Shown: piece after piece, positions 9,701-15,521 of the stretch
How positions within the stretch are numbered: the stretch's first letter is position 1
Layout of the letters: each line of letters begins with the position of its first letter
Source: Saprospiraceae bacterium
GTDB taxonomy: Bacteria; Bacteroidota; Bacteroidia; Chitinophagales; Saprospiraceae
Reading direction: 5' to 3'
DNA: 64,000 nt
NCBI GenBank assembly: GCA_020630775.1
Contig: JAHDIN010000014.1
Coordinates: 1-64,000, forward strand
Made by a program: the position numbers and the translations under genes
The notes under the pieces: model-generated
Databases searched by the model: none
What the model was told of the DNA's origin: nothing
What the model saw: the letters and a program-made list of their open reading frames with translations, nothing else

Positions 9701-9885
9701 TTATGGCTACTTTTTTAACCTTGTTTATATTGCCACTTTTCCTTTATTTTAATAACACGCGCATGCTGGTTTGGCATTGGCTTAAGACAGGTGAATGGGC
9801 GGACAGAGCATCTTTAGAAAGTGCAGTCATGGAAATCGCTCATGAACAAGAGGCTTCCGCAGATCTAGAACTAACGAATAAGTAA
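6715..9885 (+). CDS. RND family efflux pump permease (AcrB/ACR_tran family)
   Basis: This is a 1056-residue inner-membrane proton/drug antiporter. It shows the canonical duplicated RND plan: TM1 near residues 12-28, a large periplasmic porter loop starting with FPLIPPDTITITAIYPGASP, a block of TM helices from about residue 335, a second large loop, then the final TM block (from about 860). The paired Asp of the proton relay in TM4 is present (GILVDDAIVIGENIY, about residues 395-396). The conserved GRSRFRAIFLTSITTAAGLAP segment of the second half is intact. It is co-transcribed with the adaptor upstream and the TolC-like gene 3 bp downstream. Motifs resemble the hydrophobe-exporting branch more than metal pumps, but the substrate is unknown. 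Confidence 0.95.
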   Translation: MKRIIEYFIKYPVAVNVLMIAIILGGWQGLRRMNSSFFPLIPPDTITITAIYPGASPQEVEEGVILKIEDNLRGLQGIERFTSVSSENTGTVTVEIQEDEDINVILAEIKNAVDRVASFPVDLEPLVVGKQERLNLTVSMGLSGDGVNLKTLKSISRRIEDDLRDLGASQIQIAGFPDEEIEIAVREKDMRAFDLTFGEVASAVSAANILTTGGSIKTDVEEYLIRANNRSYYGDEMDYIVIKSDPSGRTIRLKDIATVNDKWSESPDRIFVNGEDAVEISVFTTNSEDFLGMVDIVKEYILGFNEENSGVRLDILLDRSISLVDRTRILLENGGYGIIMVLLLLSIFLKPSLAFWVAVGIPISFFGMFIIVPDILTINVMSLFGMLIVIGILVDDAIVIGENIYAHYERGKTPIRAAVDGTMEVLPAIVSAILTTVVAFSTFLFVQGGIGDFYYEVAVVVIVTLLFSLIEALIILPAHISESRAMKEGKKPFILNRYADNFMVWLREKFYIPALRFGLNNPLFGIAVPLALLIMTFGCVKGGIIRTTFFPNITSDRISISMSMPEGTNEMITDSLITLIEAGAWRANESLTEEQSDNKTIIESAVKRIGPGSSNATLTLNLLTGEQRDFSSSYIAKKVEEEVGPLTGPESLSYGSGRNFGGLPVSIALTGRNIKELKGAKEELKNELRNMGTLKDINDNDPQGIKEIKIDLKENAYLLGLTLNGVMAQIRSAFFGQSVQRFQRGRDEIRVWVRYDRAERASVTNLDNMWIVTPDRSRVPLSEIANYSVERGEVDINHLDGIRQISVSADLKEQSQSATDVLSYVRTEIIPKVLAKYPSVQPLYEGQNREAGKVVGSILGLLPVVFVIMYMIIAFVFRSYSQPMLLFLLIPFSLVGVAWGHWIHGSPISILSTLGIIALIGILVNDGLVLVGKFNTHLKEGLNFHKAIVEAGRSRFRAIFLTSITTAAGLAPIIFEPSRTAQFLIPMAISIAYGIVMATFLTLFILPLFLYFNNTRMLVWHWLKTGEWADRASLESAVMEIAHEQEASADLELTNK

Positions 9886-9888
9886 ATT

Positions 9889-11193
9889 ATGAGAAGGATA
9901 GTTGTCAGTCTGATGTTTTGTTTTTGGGGTTTAAATATCTGGTGTCAAAATGTATTAAGTCCTGAAGATGCCGTATTACAAACATTGGCCAATAACTTCA
10001 ATATCCGGATTGCGCAAAATGACGTATCCATAGCGGCAAACAACACCGATAAAGCCTTGTTCGGATATAATCCAACAGTCACAACGGAGGCCAATTTGAA
10101 TGGGAATATCAATAACAACACAACCAAGTTTACCACTGGCGAATCCATTGTCACTGGTTACGGTTTAGCCTATGGTGCCAATGCCAATATTGGGGCCGCT
10201 TACAATATTATCGACCCCACTCGGAAAGCCAATTGGTCACAGGCTAAAGAACAGGTGGCTTTGGCAGATATCCAAAAACAATTGGCCATTCAAAACAATG
10301 TCGCCAATACATTATTAGCATACTATGACGCCAGTCGCGCATCAGCCAATATATCTGTATTGAACGATGTTCTCAGTCTGTCCCAAGAAAGATTAGAACG
10401 CCTCAAAATTCAGAATCAATATGGACAAGCCAATCGACTCGATATGCTCAATGCACAGGTCGATATAGATCGCGACAGTATCAATATGGTGAATGCTGTA
10501 CTGTTGTATGAAAATGCTATCAGAACATTAAATAACGTTATCGGTATACCCATAGAAACGGTGTACATGGTTTCAGAGGATGTGTCCTATAGAGATAATG
10601 TGCCTTTGGATGCGGTGATTGCTATGGCCCTAGAAAATAGTCTCCAAATAAAATTGATCAATCAAAATCAATTGATTACCGAACTCAGTTATGATATCAT
10701 CGATGCCAATCGAAAACCCGTCCTAGGCGCTACCGCTAATTATAATTTTAATTTTAACAGAAGTGCGCCCGGCTCTTTCTTTTCATCTTCTAGATCGGAT
10801 GGCCTGGGTGTTGGTTTGTCCTTGCGCTATAATCTCTATGATGGCGGTGTCCTTAATAATCAAAAAGAAAACACTAAGCTTTTATTACAAAGCCAATCAC
10901 TACAACGCGATCAATTGCTTAATGATCTGATCGCCCAACTCACCAACCTATGGCATCAATTTCAAAATGCCCAATTCATCATCCAATCCGAACAATCTAA
11001 CGTATCCACCACTCAAGTCAATTTCGAACGCACAAAAGAAGTCTACGAAGCCGGCCAAGCCACAAGCATCGAATTTAGAGAAGCCCAAATCAATATGTTG
11101 ACTGCAGAAAACAGTCTACTTAATGCGCGTTATGACGCGAAGTTGTTGGAGATTCAGATGCGTTTGTTGAGTGGGAAGATTTTGGAGGAATAG
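9889..11193 (+). CDS. TolC-like outer membrane efflux protein
   Basis: This is a 434-residue protein with an N-terminal signal peptide (cleavage near WCQN). It has two OEP repeats typical of TolC: helix-rich segments such as LSPEDAVLQTLANNFNIRIAQNDVSIA and LGVGLSLRYNLYDGGVLNNQ, each followed by long coiled-coil helices. It forms the trimeric outer-membrane exit duct for the pump encoded directly upstream. The three-gene order adaptor-pump-channel makes this a self-contained tripartite exporter. The downstream gap (to 11306) shows only GGTATACGGGATAGGG-like low-complexity sequence. Confidence 0.93.
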   Translation: MRRIVVSLMFCFWGLNIWCQNVLSPEDAVLQTLANNFNIRIAQNDVSIAANNTDKALFGYNPTVTTEANLNGNINNNTTKFTTGESIVTGYGLAYGANANIGAAYNIIDPTRKANWSQAKEQVALADIQKQLAIQNNVANTLLAYYDASRASANISVLNDVLSLSQERLERLKIQNQYGQANRLDMLNAQVDIDRDSINMVNAVLLYENAIRTLNNVIGIPIETVYMVSEDVSYRDNVPLDAVIAMALENSLQIKLINQNQLITELSYDIIDANRKPVLGATANYNFNFNRSAPGSFFSSSRSDGLGVGLSLRYNLYDGGVLNNQKENTKLLLQSQSLQRDQLLNDLIAQLTNLWHQFQNAQFIIQSEQSNVSTTQVNFERTKEVYEAGQATSIEFREAQINMLTAENSLLNARYDAKLLEIQMRLLSGKILEE

Positions 11194-11306
11194 GGTTGAG
11201 GGTATACGGGATAGGGTAGTGAGGGGCTGCTCAAGGTTGAATCATCGTGTTGGGAAACGCTTAATACCGATTTTTTTGGGTGACTACAATATCTGTCATT
11301 CATTAA

Positions 11307-11505
11307 GTGCAGTTTAATGCACTTTGAATTTCTTTTTTGATGAATTAGGTGAATACTCTATGAATAAGTGCGATTTAATGCACTTTTTATCACAGTATTT
11401 AATCCTTGATTATATTTTGATGCTAAAAATGCATTATAATGCACTTTAAGCGGTTTTGTAGTAAAGTAAGTATTATTTTTATATAAAAAGAGCATTATAA
11501 TGCAC
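11307..11505 (+). promoter_or_regulatory. Four palindromic operators at exact 61-bp spacing before the first hipB-like gene
   Basis: Copies of the 16-bp palindrome GTGCATTATAATGCAC occur at 11307-11322 (GTGCAGTTTAATGCAC), 11368-11383 (GTGCGATTTAATGCAC), 11429-11444 (ATGCATTATAATGCAC) and 11490-11505 (GAGCATTATAATGCAC). The start-to-start distance is exactly 61 bp each time. The DNA between them is not itself repeated. The right half (TAATGCAC) is invariant. The last copy contains the ATG of the antitoxin gene. This is the layout expected for autoregulation by the dimeric HTH protein encoded just downstream. Confidence 0.85.
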
Positions 11506-11703
11506 ATCCAAGAATTAATAAAAGCAATAAAAGAAAGAAGAAGAACATTAAAGATCAATCAAAAGCAATTGTCTGAACTCACAGAAATTGGTTTGAGGAC
11601 AATCAAAGGTTTAGAATCTGGAAAAACGAATCCCACGTTTAAGACTGTAACAACAATATTAGATGTATTAGGATTGCAGTTAAAAATTACTACTAAGAAA
11701 TGA
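11500..11703 (+). CDS. HipB-like XRE-family antitoxin / autorepressor
   Basis: This is a 67-residue protein made of a single XRE/Cro-type helix-turn-helix (residues about 5-60; NQKQLSELTEIGLRTIKGLE as the HTH core, then the conserved SGKTNPTFKTVTTILDVLGL). It is the DNA-binding member of a HipB-HipS-HipT-like toxin-antitoxin operon. It should bind the four palindromes upstream, the last of which overlaps its own start codon. Its stop overlaps the next start (ATGA), indicating translational coupling. Its length and lack of a C-terminal extension match HipB proteins of split HipA systems. Confidence 0.85.
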   Translation: MHIQELIKAIKERRRTLKINQKQLSELTEIGLRTIKGLESGKTNPTFKTVTTILDVLGLQLKITTKK

Positions 11704-12032
11704 AGAGAGGAGCAGAAGTTTATAGAAATAGTTTATTCGTAGGTATATTATCTCAAGAACACGACATGACATTTAAGTTTGAGTACGATCAAGAATACCT
11801 GAACAATGCTGCATATCCTGCAGTAAGTTTAACAATGCCTAAAAGTCAGAAAGTTTATAAGTCAAATTACTTATTTCCCTTCTTCTTTAATATGCTATCA
11901 GAAGGCGTTAATAGAAAACTCCAATCAAGACAACTTCAAATAAGTGAGGATGATCATTTTGGGCTGCTTCTTGCAACTTCATCTAATGATACAATTGGCG
12001 CAATAAGATTAAAGCAAATGGAGAATGATTGA
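11700..12032 (+). CDS. HipS-like protein (HipA N-terminal subdomain as a separate gene)
   Basis: This 110-residue protein corresponds to the N-terminal subdomain of HipA (couple_hipA/HipA_N type). Visible landmarks are the early beta hairpin VYRNSLFVGILSQ, the YDxxYL motif, the LFPFFFNMLSEG helix and the closing DDHFGLLLA segment. In the described HipBST systems this free-standing subdomain (HipS) acts as the antitoxin of the HipT kinase while HipB supports it. Here it overlaps hipB by four bases and the kinase gene by eight, so the three are made together. That it neutralises the kinase is inferred from the family. Confidence 0.85.
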   Translation: MKRGAEVYRNSLFVGILSQEHDMTFKFEYDQEYLNNAAYPAVSLTMPKSQKVYKSNYLFPFFFNMLSEGVNRKLQSRQLQISEDDHFGLLLATSSNDTIGAIRLKQMEND

Positions 12033-13011
12033 AGAATTATATAAATGCCCTGGAACTTTAAAAGAAGGTTTTAATACTTATTCTCCAAGTTGCAGAAGAA
12101 ACTTGTTTTCAAATAAAAATGTCGATCATGTGCTGCCTTACAAAAGTCCTGATCATTCAGAAGAAGCTAATGAGAAATTTATTGAAAACAGAAAAAGAAT
12201 ATCAATATCAGGTGTGCAAGAAAAACTATCTCTTACGCTAAAGAAGAATAAATTGAAATTAACTGAGGAAGGCGAGCAGGGTACCTATATACTTAAGCCC
12301 ATTCCAAGGGATTTAAAATTAGTGGATCAAGTTCCAGCAAATGAACACCTCACAATGCAAATAGCCAATCAAGTATTTAATATTAATACAGCAAAGAATG
12401 CTTTAATATTTTTTCAAACAGGCGAACATGCGTATATCACAAAAAGGTTCGATATTAAAAACGATGGAACAAAATGGGGTAAAGAAGATTTTGCAAGTTT
12501 AGCGAATAGATCCATAGATACTTATGGTAAAGACTTTAAATACGGCGATATAAGTTATGAAGAGATTGCTGATATGATGAAAGCATATATAGGGGCATAT
12601 CAAATCGAAATAGAAAAATTTTATGCGTTAATATTATTCAATTTTCTTTTCTCAAATGGAGATGCGCATCTCAAAAACTTTTCTTTGCTTGAAACCCCAG
12701 ATGGTGATTACACGCTAAGTCCAGCTTATGATCTTTTAAATACAAGAATTCATGTTGCGGATACTTATTTTGCATTAAAAAAAGGCTTGTTCAAAGATGA
12801 GTTTGTCAATAATCCTACTGGCAAGGACTTTATTAATTTTGGAATTAAAATAGGGATTAGAGAGGTAAGAGTTGAAAAACTTTACAATTCTTTTCTTGAG
12901 AATAGAGAGGGAGTAAACGCATTGATAGAAAAATCATTTTTGAATGATAAGGCAAGAAAGAGCTATCTTATTCATTATAATACTAGGTTTAATATCTTAA
13001 ACCAAAAGTAG
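12025..13011 (+). CDS. HipT-like serine/threonine kinase toxin (HipA C-terminal kinase)
   Basis: This 328-residue protein comprises the HipA kinase core without the N-terminal subdomain. Motifs are intact: a Cys pair near the N-terminus (C8 and C23), the Gly-rich loop S60-I-S62-G-V-Q-E-K, ATP-binding Lys in YILKPIP (K91), NEHL, YITKRFD, the catalytic NGDAHLKN (D213, N218) and metal-binding SPAYDLLN (D236). HipA kinases phosphorylate aminoacyl-tRNA synthetases (GltX for HipA, TrpS for HipT) and induce dormancy. The S-I-S spacing in the loop recalls the twin autophosphorylation serines reported for HipT. The target here is unknown. All catalytic residues are present, so it is predicted active. 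Confidence 0.85.
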   Translation: MIEELYKCPGTLKEGFNTYSPSCRRNLFSNKNVDHVLPYKSPDHSEEANEKFIENRKRISISGVQEKLSLTLKKNKLKLTEEGEQGTYILKPIPRDLKLVDQVPANEHLTMQIANQVFNINTAKNALIFFQTGEHAYITKRFDIKNDGTKWGKEDFASLANRSIDTYGKDFKYGDISYEEIADMMKAYIGAYQIEIEKFYALILFNFLFSNGDAHLKNFSLLETPDGDYTLSPAYDLLNTRIHVADTYFALKKGLFKDEFVNNPTGKDFINFGIKIGIREVRVEKLYNSFLENREGVNALIEKSFLNDKARKSYLIHYNTRFNILNQK

Positions 13012-13256
13012 CGGGTTAGAAAATACTTCCTCCTTTTATTACTGATATTCATTTCTCACTTTTTGATTAATCTGATGATTGACCATTGTGATTCTGTACG
13101 CAATATGATGATCATGACGGCTGCTGGTCCAATGTTATCCTCCTGCAAATTGGTATGAGGGTGATGATAATATGATCATTATGTTTGATCCTAGTCTGTG
13201 CTCTAATCCTTGTTTTATAATCTAATAAAGATGGTGGTCATGATTAGATTGATGTT

Positions 13257-13352
13257 ATATGTAATTGCATATTATATCAATTAAAATAGCATATTTATAT
13301 GCATTTGCATATAATAATGTAAAATACACTATTTTTATATGTATTTACATAT
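13257..13352 (+). promoter_or_regulatory. Three palindromic operators at exact 40-bp spacing before the second hipB-like gene
   Basis: Three 16-bp near-palindromes lie at 13257-13272 (ATATGTAATTGCATAT), 13297-13312 (ATATGCATTTGCATAT) and 13337-13352 (ATATGTATTTACATAT). Their start-to-start distance is exactly 40 bp. A degenerate fourth copy (ATACGCGAAAACATAT) starts at 13378, 41 bp on and just before the ATG at 13399. The motif differs from the operator of the first hip operon, so the two loci should be insulated. The rest of the gap 13012-13256 shows no gene, only GATCATG/ATGATCA-type short palindromes. Confidence 0.8.
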
Positions 13353-13398
13353 AAATTCTTTTAGATCAGATAGTATTATACGCGAAAACATATAAAAA

Positions 13399-13617
13399 AT
13401 GGATCATTTACCTCAATTTGTTAAAAAGAGAAGGAAGAAATTGAAACTTACTCAAGTAGAGTTAGCAGAAAAAGCTGGAGTTGGTCTCACAGTAATAAGA
13501 AAGATTGAACAAGGAAAAGAAAATCTAAGTATGGCTAAGGTAAATCAAGTTTTAATAATGTTTGGTCATATACTGCAGCCAGTTAATATTAAAGATTATG
13601 AGGAAAGCATTAGTTAA
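13399..13617 (+). CDS. HipB-like XRE-family antitoxin / autorepressor (second operon)
   Basis: This 72-residue XRE helix-turn-helix protein has the HTH core LTQVELAEKAGVGLTVIRKI followed by EQGKENLSMAKVNQVLIMFGH. Both its sequence and its operator set differ from the first copy, so it is not a recent duplicate. It is the first gene of a second hipB-hipS-hipT-like operon. The next gene starts 20 bases before its stop, so translation is probably coupled. Confidence 0.85.
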   Translation: MDHLPQFVKKRRKKLKLTQVELAEKAGVGLTVIRKIEQGKENLSMAKVNQVLIMFGHILQPVNIKDYEESIS

Positions 13618-13939
13618 GTATAACAATATAACAGCAGGGATACTAAGTGAAGAAGAGAATGGAGAGTATCAATTCGTGTACGATCAAAAATATGTCAAAA
13701 ATTTTCCTGAAAAGTTTATAACATTTAATATGCCCGTATCATCCCAACATTATAAGAATAAAAGACTTTTTCCATTTTTTGACGGATTGATACCAGAAGG
13801 ATGGTTACTCAACATTGCATCAAAAAGTTGGAAAATAAATAAGAATGATCGTATGGGATTACTATTGGCCTGTTGTCAAAATGCTATAGGTGCAGTTACT
13901 ATACATCCAATAAATAATAAAGCCGATGAAGAAGAATAA
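13598..13939 (+). CDS. HipS-like protein (HipA N-terminal subdomain), second operon
   Basis: Starting at MRKALVKYNN (ATG 13598) this is 113 residues. A longer frame beginning at 13562 would run deep into hipB and lacks family support. Landmarks are VKYNNITAGILS, YDQKYV, RLFPFFDGLIPEGWLL (closer to canonical HipA than copy 1) and NDRMGLLL. It ends in an acidic tail (KADEEE). It overlaps both neighbours (hipB by 20 bases, the kinase by 14). Predicted role: the HipS subunit paired with the downstream kinase. Confidence 0.85.
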   Translation: MRKALVKYNNITAGILSEEENGEYQFVYDQKYVKNFPEKFITFNMPVSSQHYKNKRLFPFFDGLIPEGWLLNIASKSWKINKNDRMGLLLACCQNAIGAVTIHPINNKADEEE

Positions 13940-14882
13940 GTGCCTGTACTGCTATGAATTATTATCTAAAGGAGAAAATGATTATCACGGTAGTTGTGCT
14001 AAAACTTTTTTCGATCAGGAAAAAGTACCACTGTTGCCTTACAATTTTTCTGAAATGGAAAAACTTGCTGAAGAAGCTGCCTTACAATCTGTGACAGTGC
14101 CAGGAGTACAACCTAAATTGTCACTCGGTTGGATCAAGTCTGAAATTGGAGATGGTCACATAGGACGTCTGACCATTATGGATGCATTAAATGGTCATTA
14201 CATTTTAAAACCTCAAAATACGCGTTATGCTGAAATGCCTGAGAATGAACATTTGTCAATGAAACTCGCAGAACTGTTCAAAATAAAAGTTGTGCCCTCA
14301 ATCATGATACGACTCAAATCAGGTGAATTATGTTATCTAACAAAACGCATTGATAGAGAAACCAATGGTAATAAAATACACATGATTGATTTTTTACAAA
14401 TAATGGAACTTGAAGACAAATACAAAGGTACGATGGAGCGATTGGGCAAGTTAATAGGAGAATTATCACAAAATACACTATTTGATAAATTGAGATTTTT
14501 TGAATTAACACTGTTCAATTTCATCATTGGCAATAATGATATGCATCTTAAGAACTTCTCAATGATCAACTCAGATATTGGTTGGGTATTATCTCCAGCA
14601 TACGATTTGCTAAATGTAAAAATCATACTCCCAGAAGACAAAGAAGATACCGCAATAATACTAGGTGGGAAAAAAGAGAATTTTAGTAAAATATATTTTG
14701 ATAGATTCGGTGTGAATTTGAAATTGAATAAAAAACAGATTGCGGGGGTTTATAAAAGATTAAAAACTTGGCGAACACAGGCTCAAGAACTTATCGAAAA
14801 ATCATTTTTGTCCTCAGATAATAAAACTAAATACCTAAATCTATTAAAAGAAAGAACAAATATATTTATCAGTAATGAATAG
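13926..14882 (+). CDS. HipA/HipT-like kinase toxin, second operon
   Basis: This 318-residue kinase core has an N-terminal Cys cluster C6-x2-C9 and C24 (CLYCYELLSKGENDYHGSC), typical of Bacteroidota HipA C-terminal proteins and possibly metal-binding. The Gly-rich loop reads S55-V-T-V-P-G-V-Q-P-K, lacking the S-x-S of the first copy. ATP Lys is in YILKP (K95). NEHL and YLTKRID are present, the catalytic loop is GNNDMHLKN (D205, N210), and SPAYDLLN carries D227. It is predicted to be catalytically competent. The different loop suggests a different autophosphorylation control or target from the first kinase. Confidence 0.85.
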   Translation: MKKNKCLYCYELLSKGENDYHGSCAKTFFDQEKVPLLPYNFSEMEKLAEEAALQSVTVPGVQPKLSLGWIKSEIGDGHIGRLTIMDALNGHYILKPQNTRYAEMPENEHLSMKLAELFKIKVVPSIMIRLKSGELCYLTKRIDRETNGNKIHMIDFLQIMELEDKYKGTMERLGKLIGELSQNTLFDKLRFFELTLFNFIIGNNDMHLKNFSMINSDIGWVLSPAYDLLNVKIILPEDKEDTAIILGGKKENFSKIYFDRFGVNLKLNKKQIAGVYKRLKTWRTQAQELIEKSFLSSDNKTKYLNLLKERTNIFISNE

Positions 14883-14889
14883 CTAGCAT

Positions 14890-14970
14890 GTAACACATAA
14901 AAAGGGTGAGCAAGGCTCCTACGTTTTTAAGCCAATTCCAAGGGATTTAAAACTAGCAGAACAAGTTCGG
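14890..14970 (+). pseudogene. Remnant of a third hipT-like kinase gene, fused to a half repeat element
   Basis: Bases 14905-14970 translate as GEQGSYVFKPIPRDLKLAEQ, closely matching residues 84-103 of the first HipT-like protein (GEQGTYILKPIPRDLKLVDQ), with clear nucleotide similarity as well. It is flanked by unrelated DNA and has no start or continuation. Directly before it, GTAACACAT (14890-14898) is identical to the 5' edge of the TAAC...GTTA element at 19455. The stretch therefore looks like a deletion scar joining a broken cassette element to a broken kinase gene. Confidence 0.75.
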
Positions 14971-15032
14971 ATACTTAAAGTAAACATCCGCATGTCTTAA
15001 ACTGTAGAATAAGAAATTGTTATTGATGTTTT

Positions 15033-15236
15033 ATGATTATCTTTTTAACCTCATTAAATCCATGTTGGGTAATAATAACCATCCCAGTGTTTTTAATTAG
15101 TATCGTTTTAATTTCCGTCGTCGCATACTTTATGCCGTTAATGAATTAGATTAAGAAGCACCTTAGTAGCACGATAACAACGGCTGAATTGAAGGCTAAG
15201 GAAGAATGCTTAATGCGTTACCTTGAGTCATTTTAA
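15033..15236 (+). pseudogene. Possible decayed small membrane-protein frame
   Basis: An ATG at 15033 opens a 38-codon frame with one strongly hydrophobic segment (ITIPVFLISIVLISVVAYF) ending at TAG 15147-15149. The same frame continues for another 28 sense codons (IKKHLSSTITTAELKAKEEC...) to a TAA at 15234-15236. This could be a small membrane protein broken by a stop, or chance. It lies in the 640-bp gap between the hip loci and the methyltransferase. Confidence 0.25.
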
Positions 15237-15362
15237 GCTATGGTACTTGAATTTATCATTTTAAATAGATTCATTATCAAGAATTTGATTAATTTAATGC
15301 ATTACCCCTCTCGACCAATTTTATTAAGGTCTTATAATCAGAATTATTTTGTCCGGTTAATA

Positions 15363-15428
15363 TCCGCATGTAGGGTTTATTGCGGAATTAGGTTATGCAA
15401 GGTTCTGGTTATAGGGGAGTTACCTGCA
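15363..15428 (+). other. Structured intergenic element with two imperfect hairpins
   Basis: TCCGCA (15363-15368) pairs with TGCGGA (15381-15386). TGCAAGGT (15396-15403) pairs with ACCTGCA (15422-15428) with one bulged A. The element lies about 95 bp before the methyltransferase gene. The string ATCCGCATGT also occurs near 14986. It could be a divergent member of the attC-like family found after the following genes, or a transcript structure controlling the restriction-modification operon. The short open frame across it (from 15240) shows no protein-like features. Confidence 0.35.
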
Positions 15429-15521
15429 AGACAAAACAGATTAAACAAAAACATTATATCTTATTAGTTAAATCGCCGTGTATTTATATATTTGCTATAG
15501 CGTTTTAAATAATACACATAG

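Noticed and set aside
15240-15467. 75-codon frame before the methyltransferase
   Set aside because: No family features, unusual composition, and it runs across a structured intergenic element.
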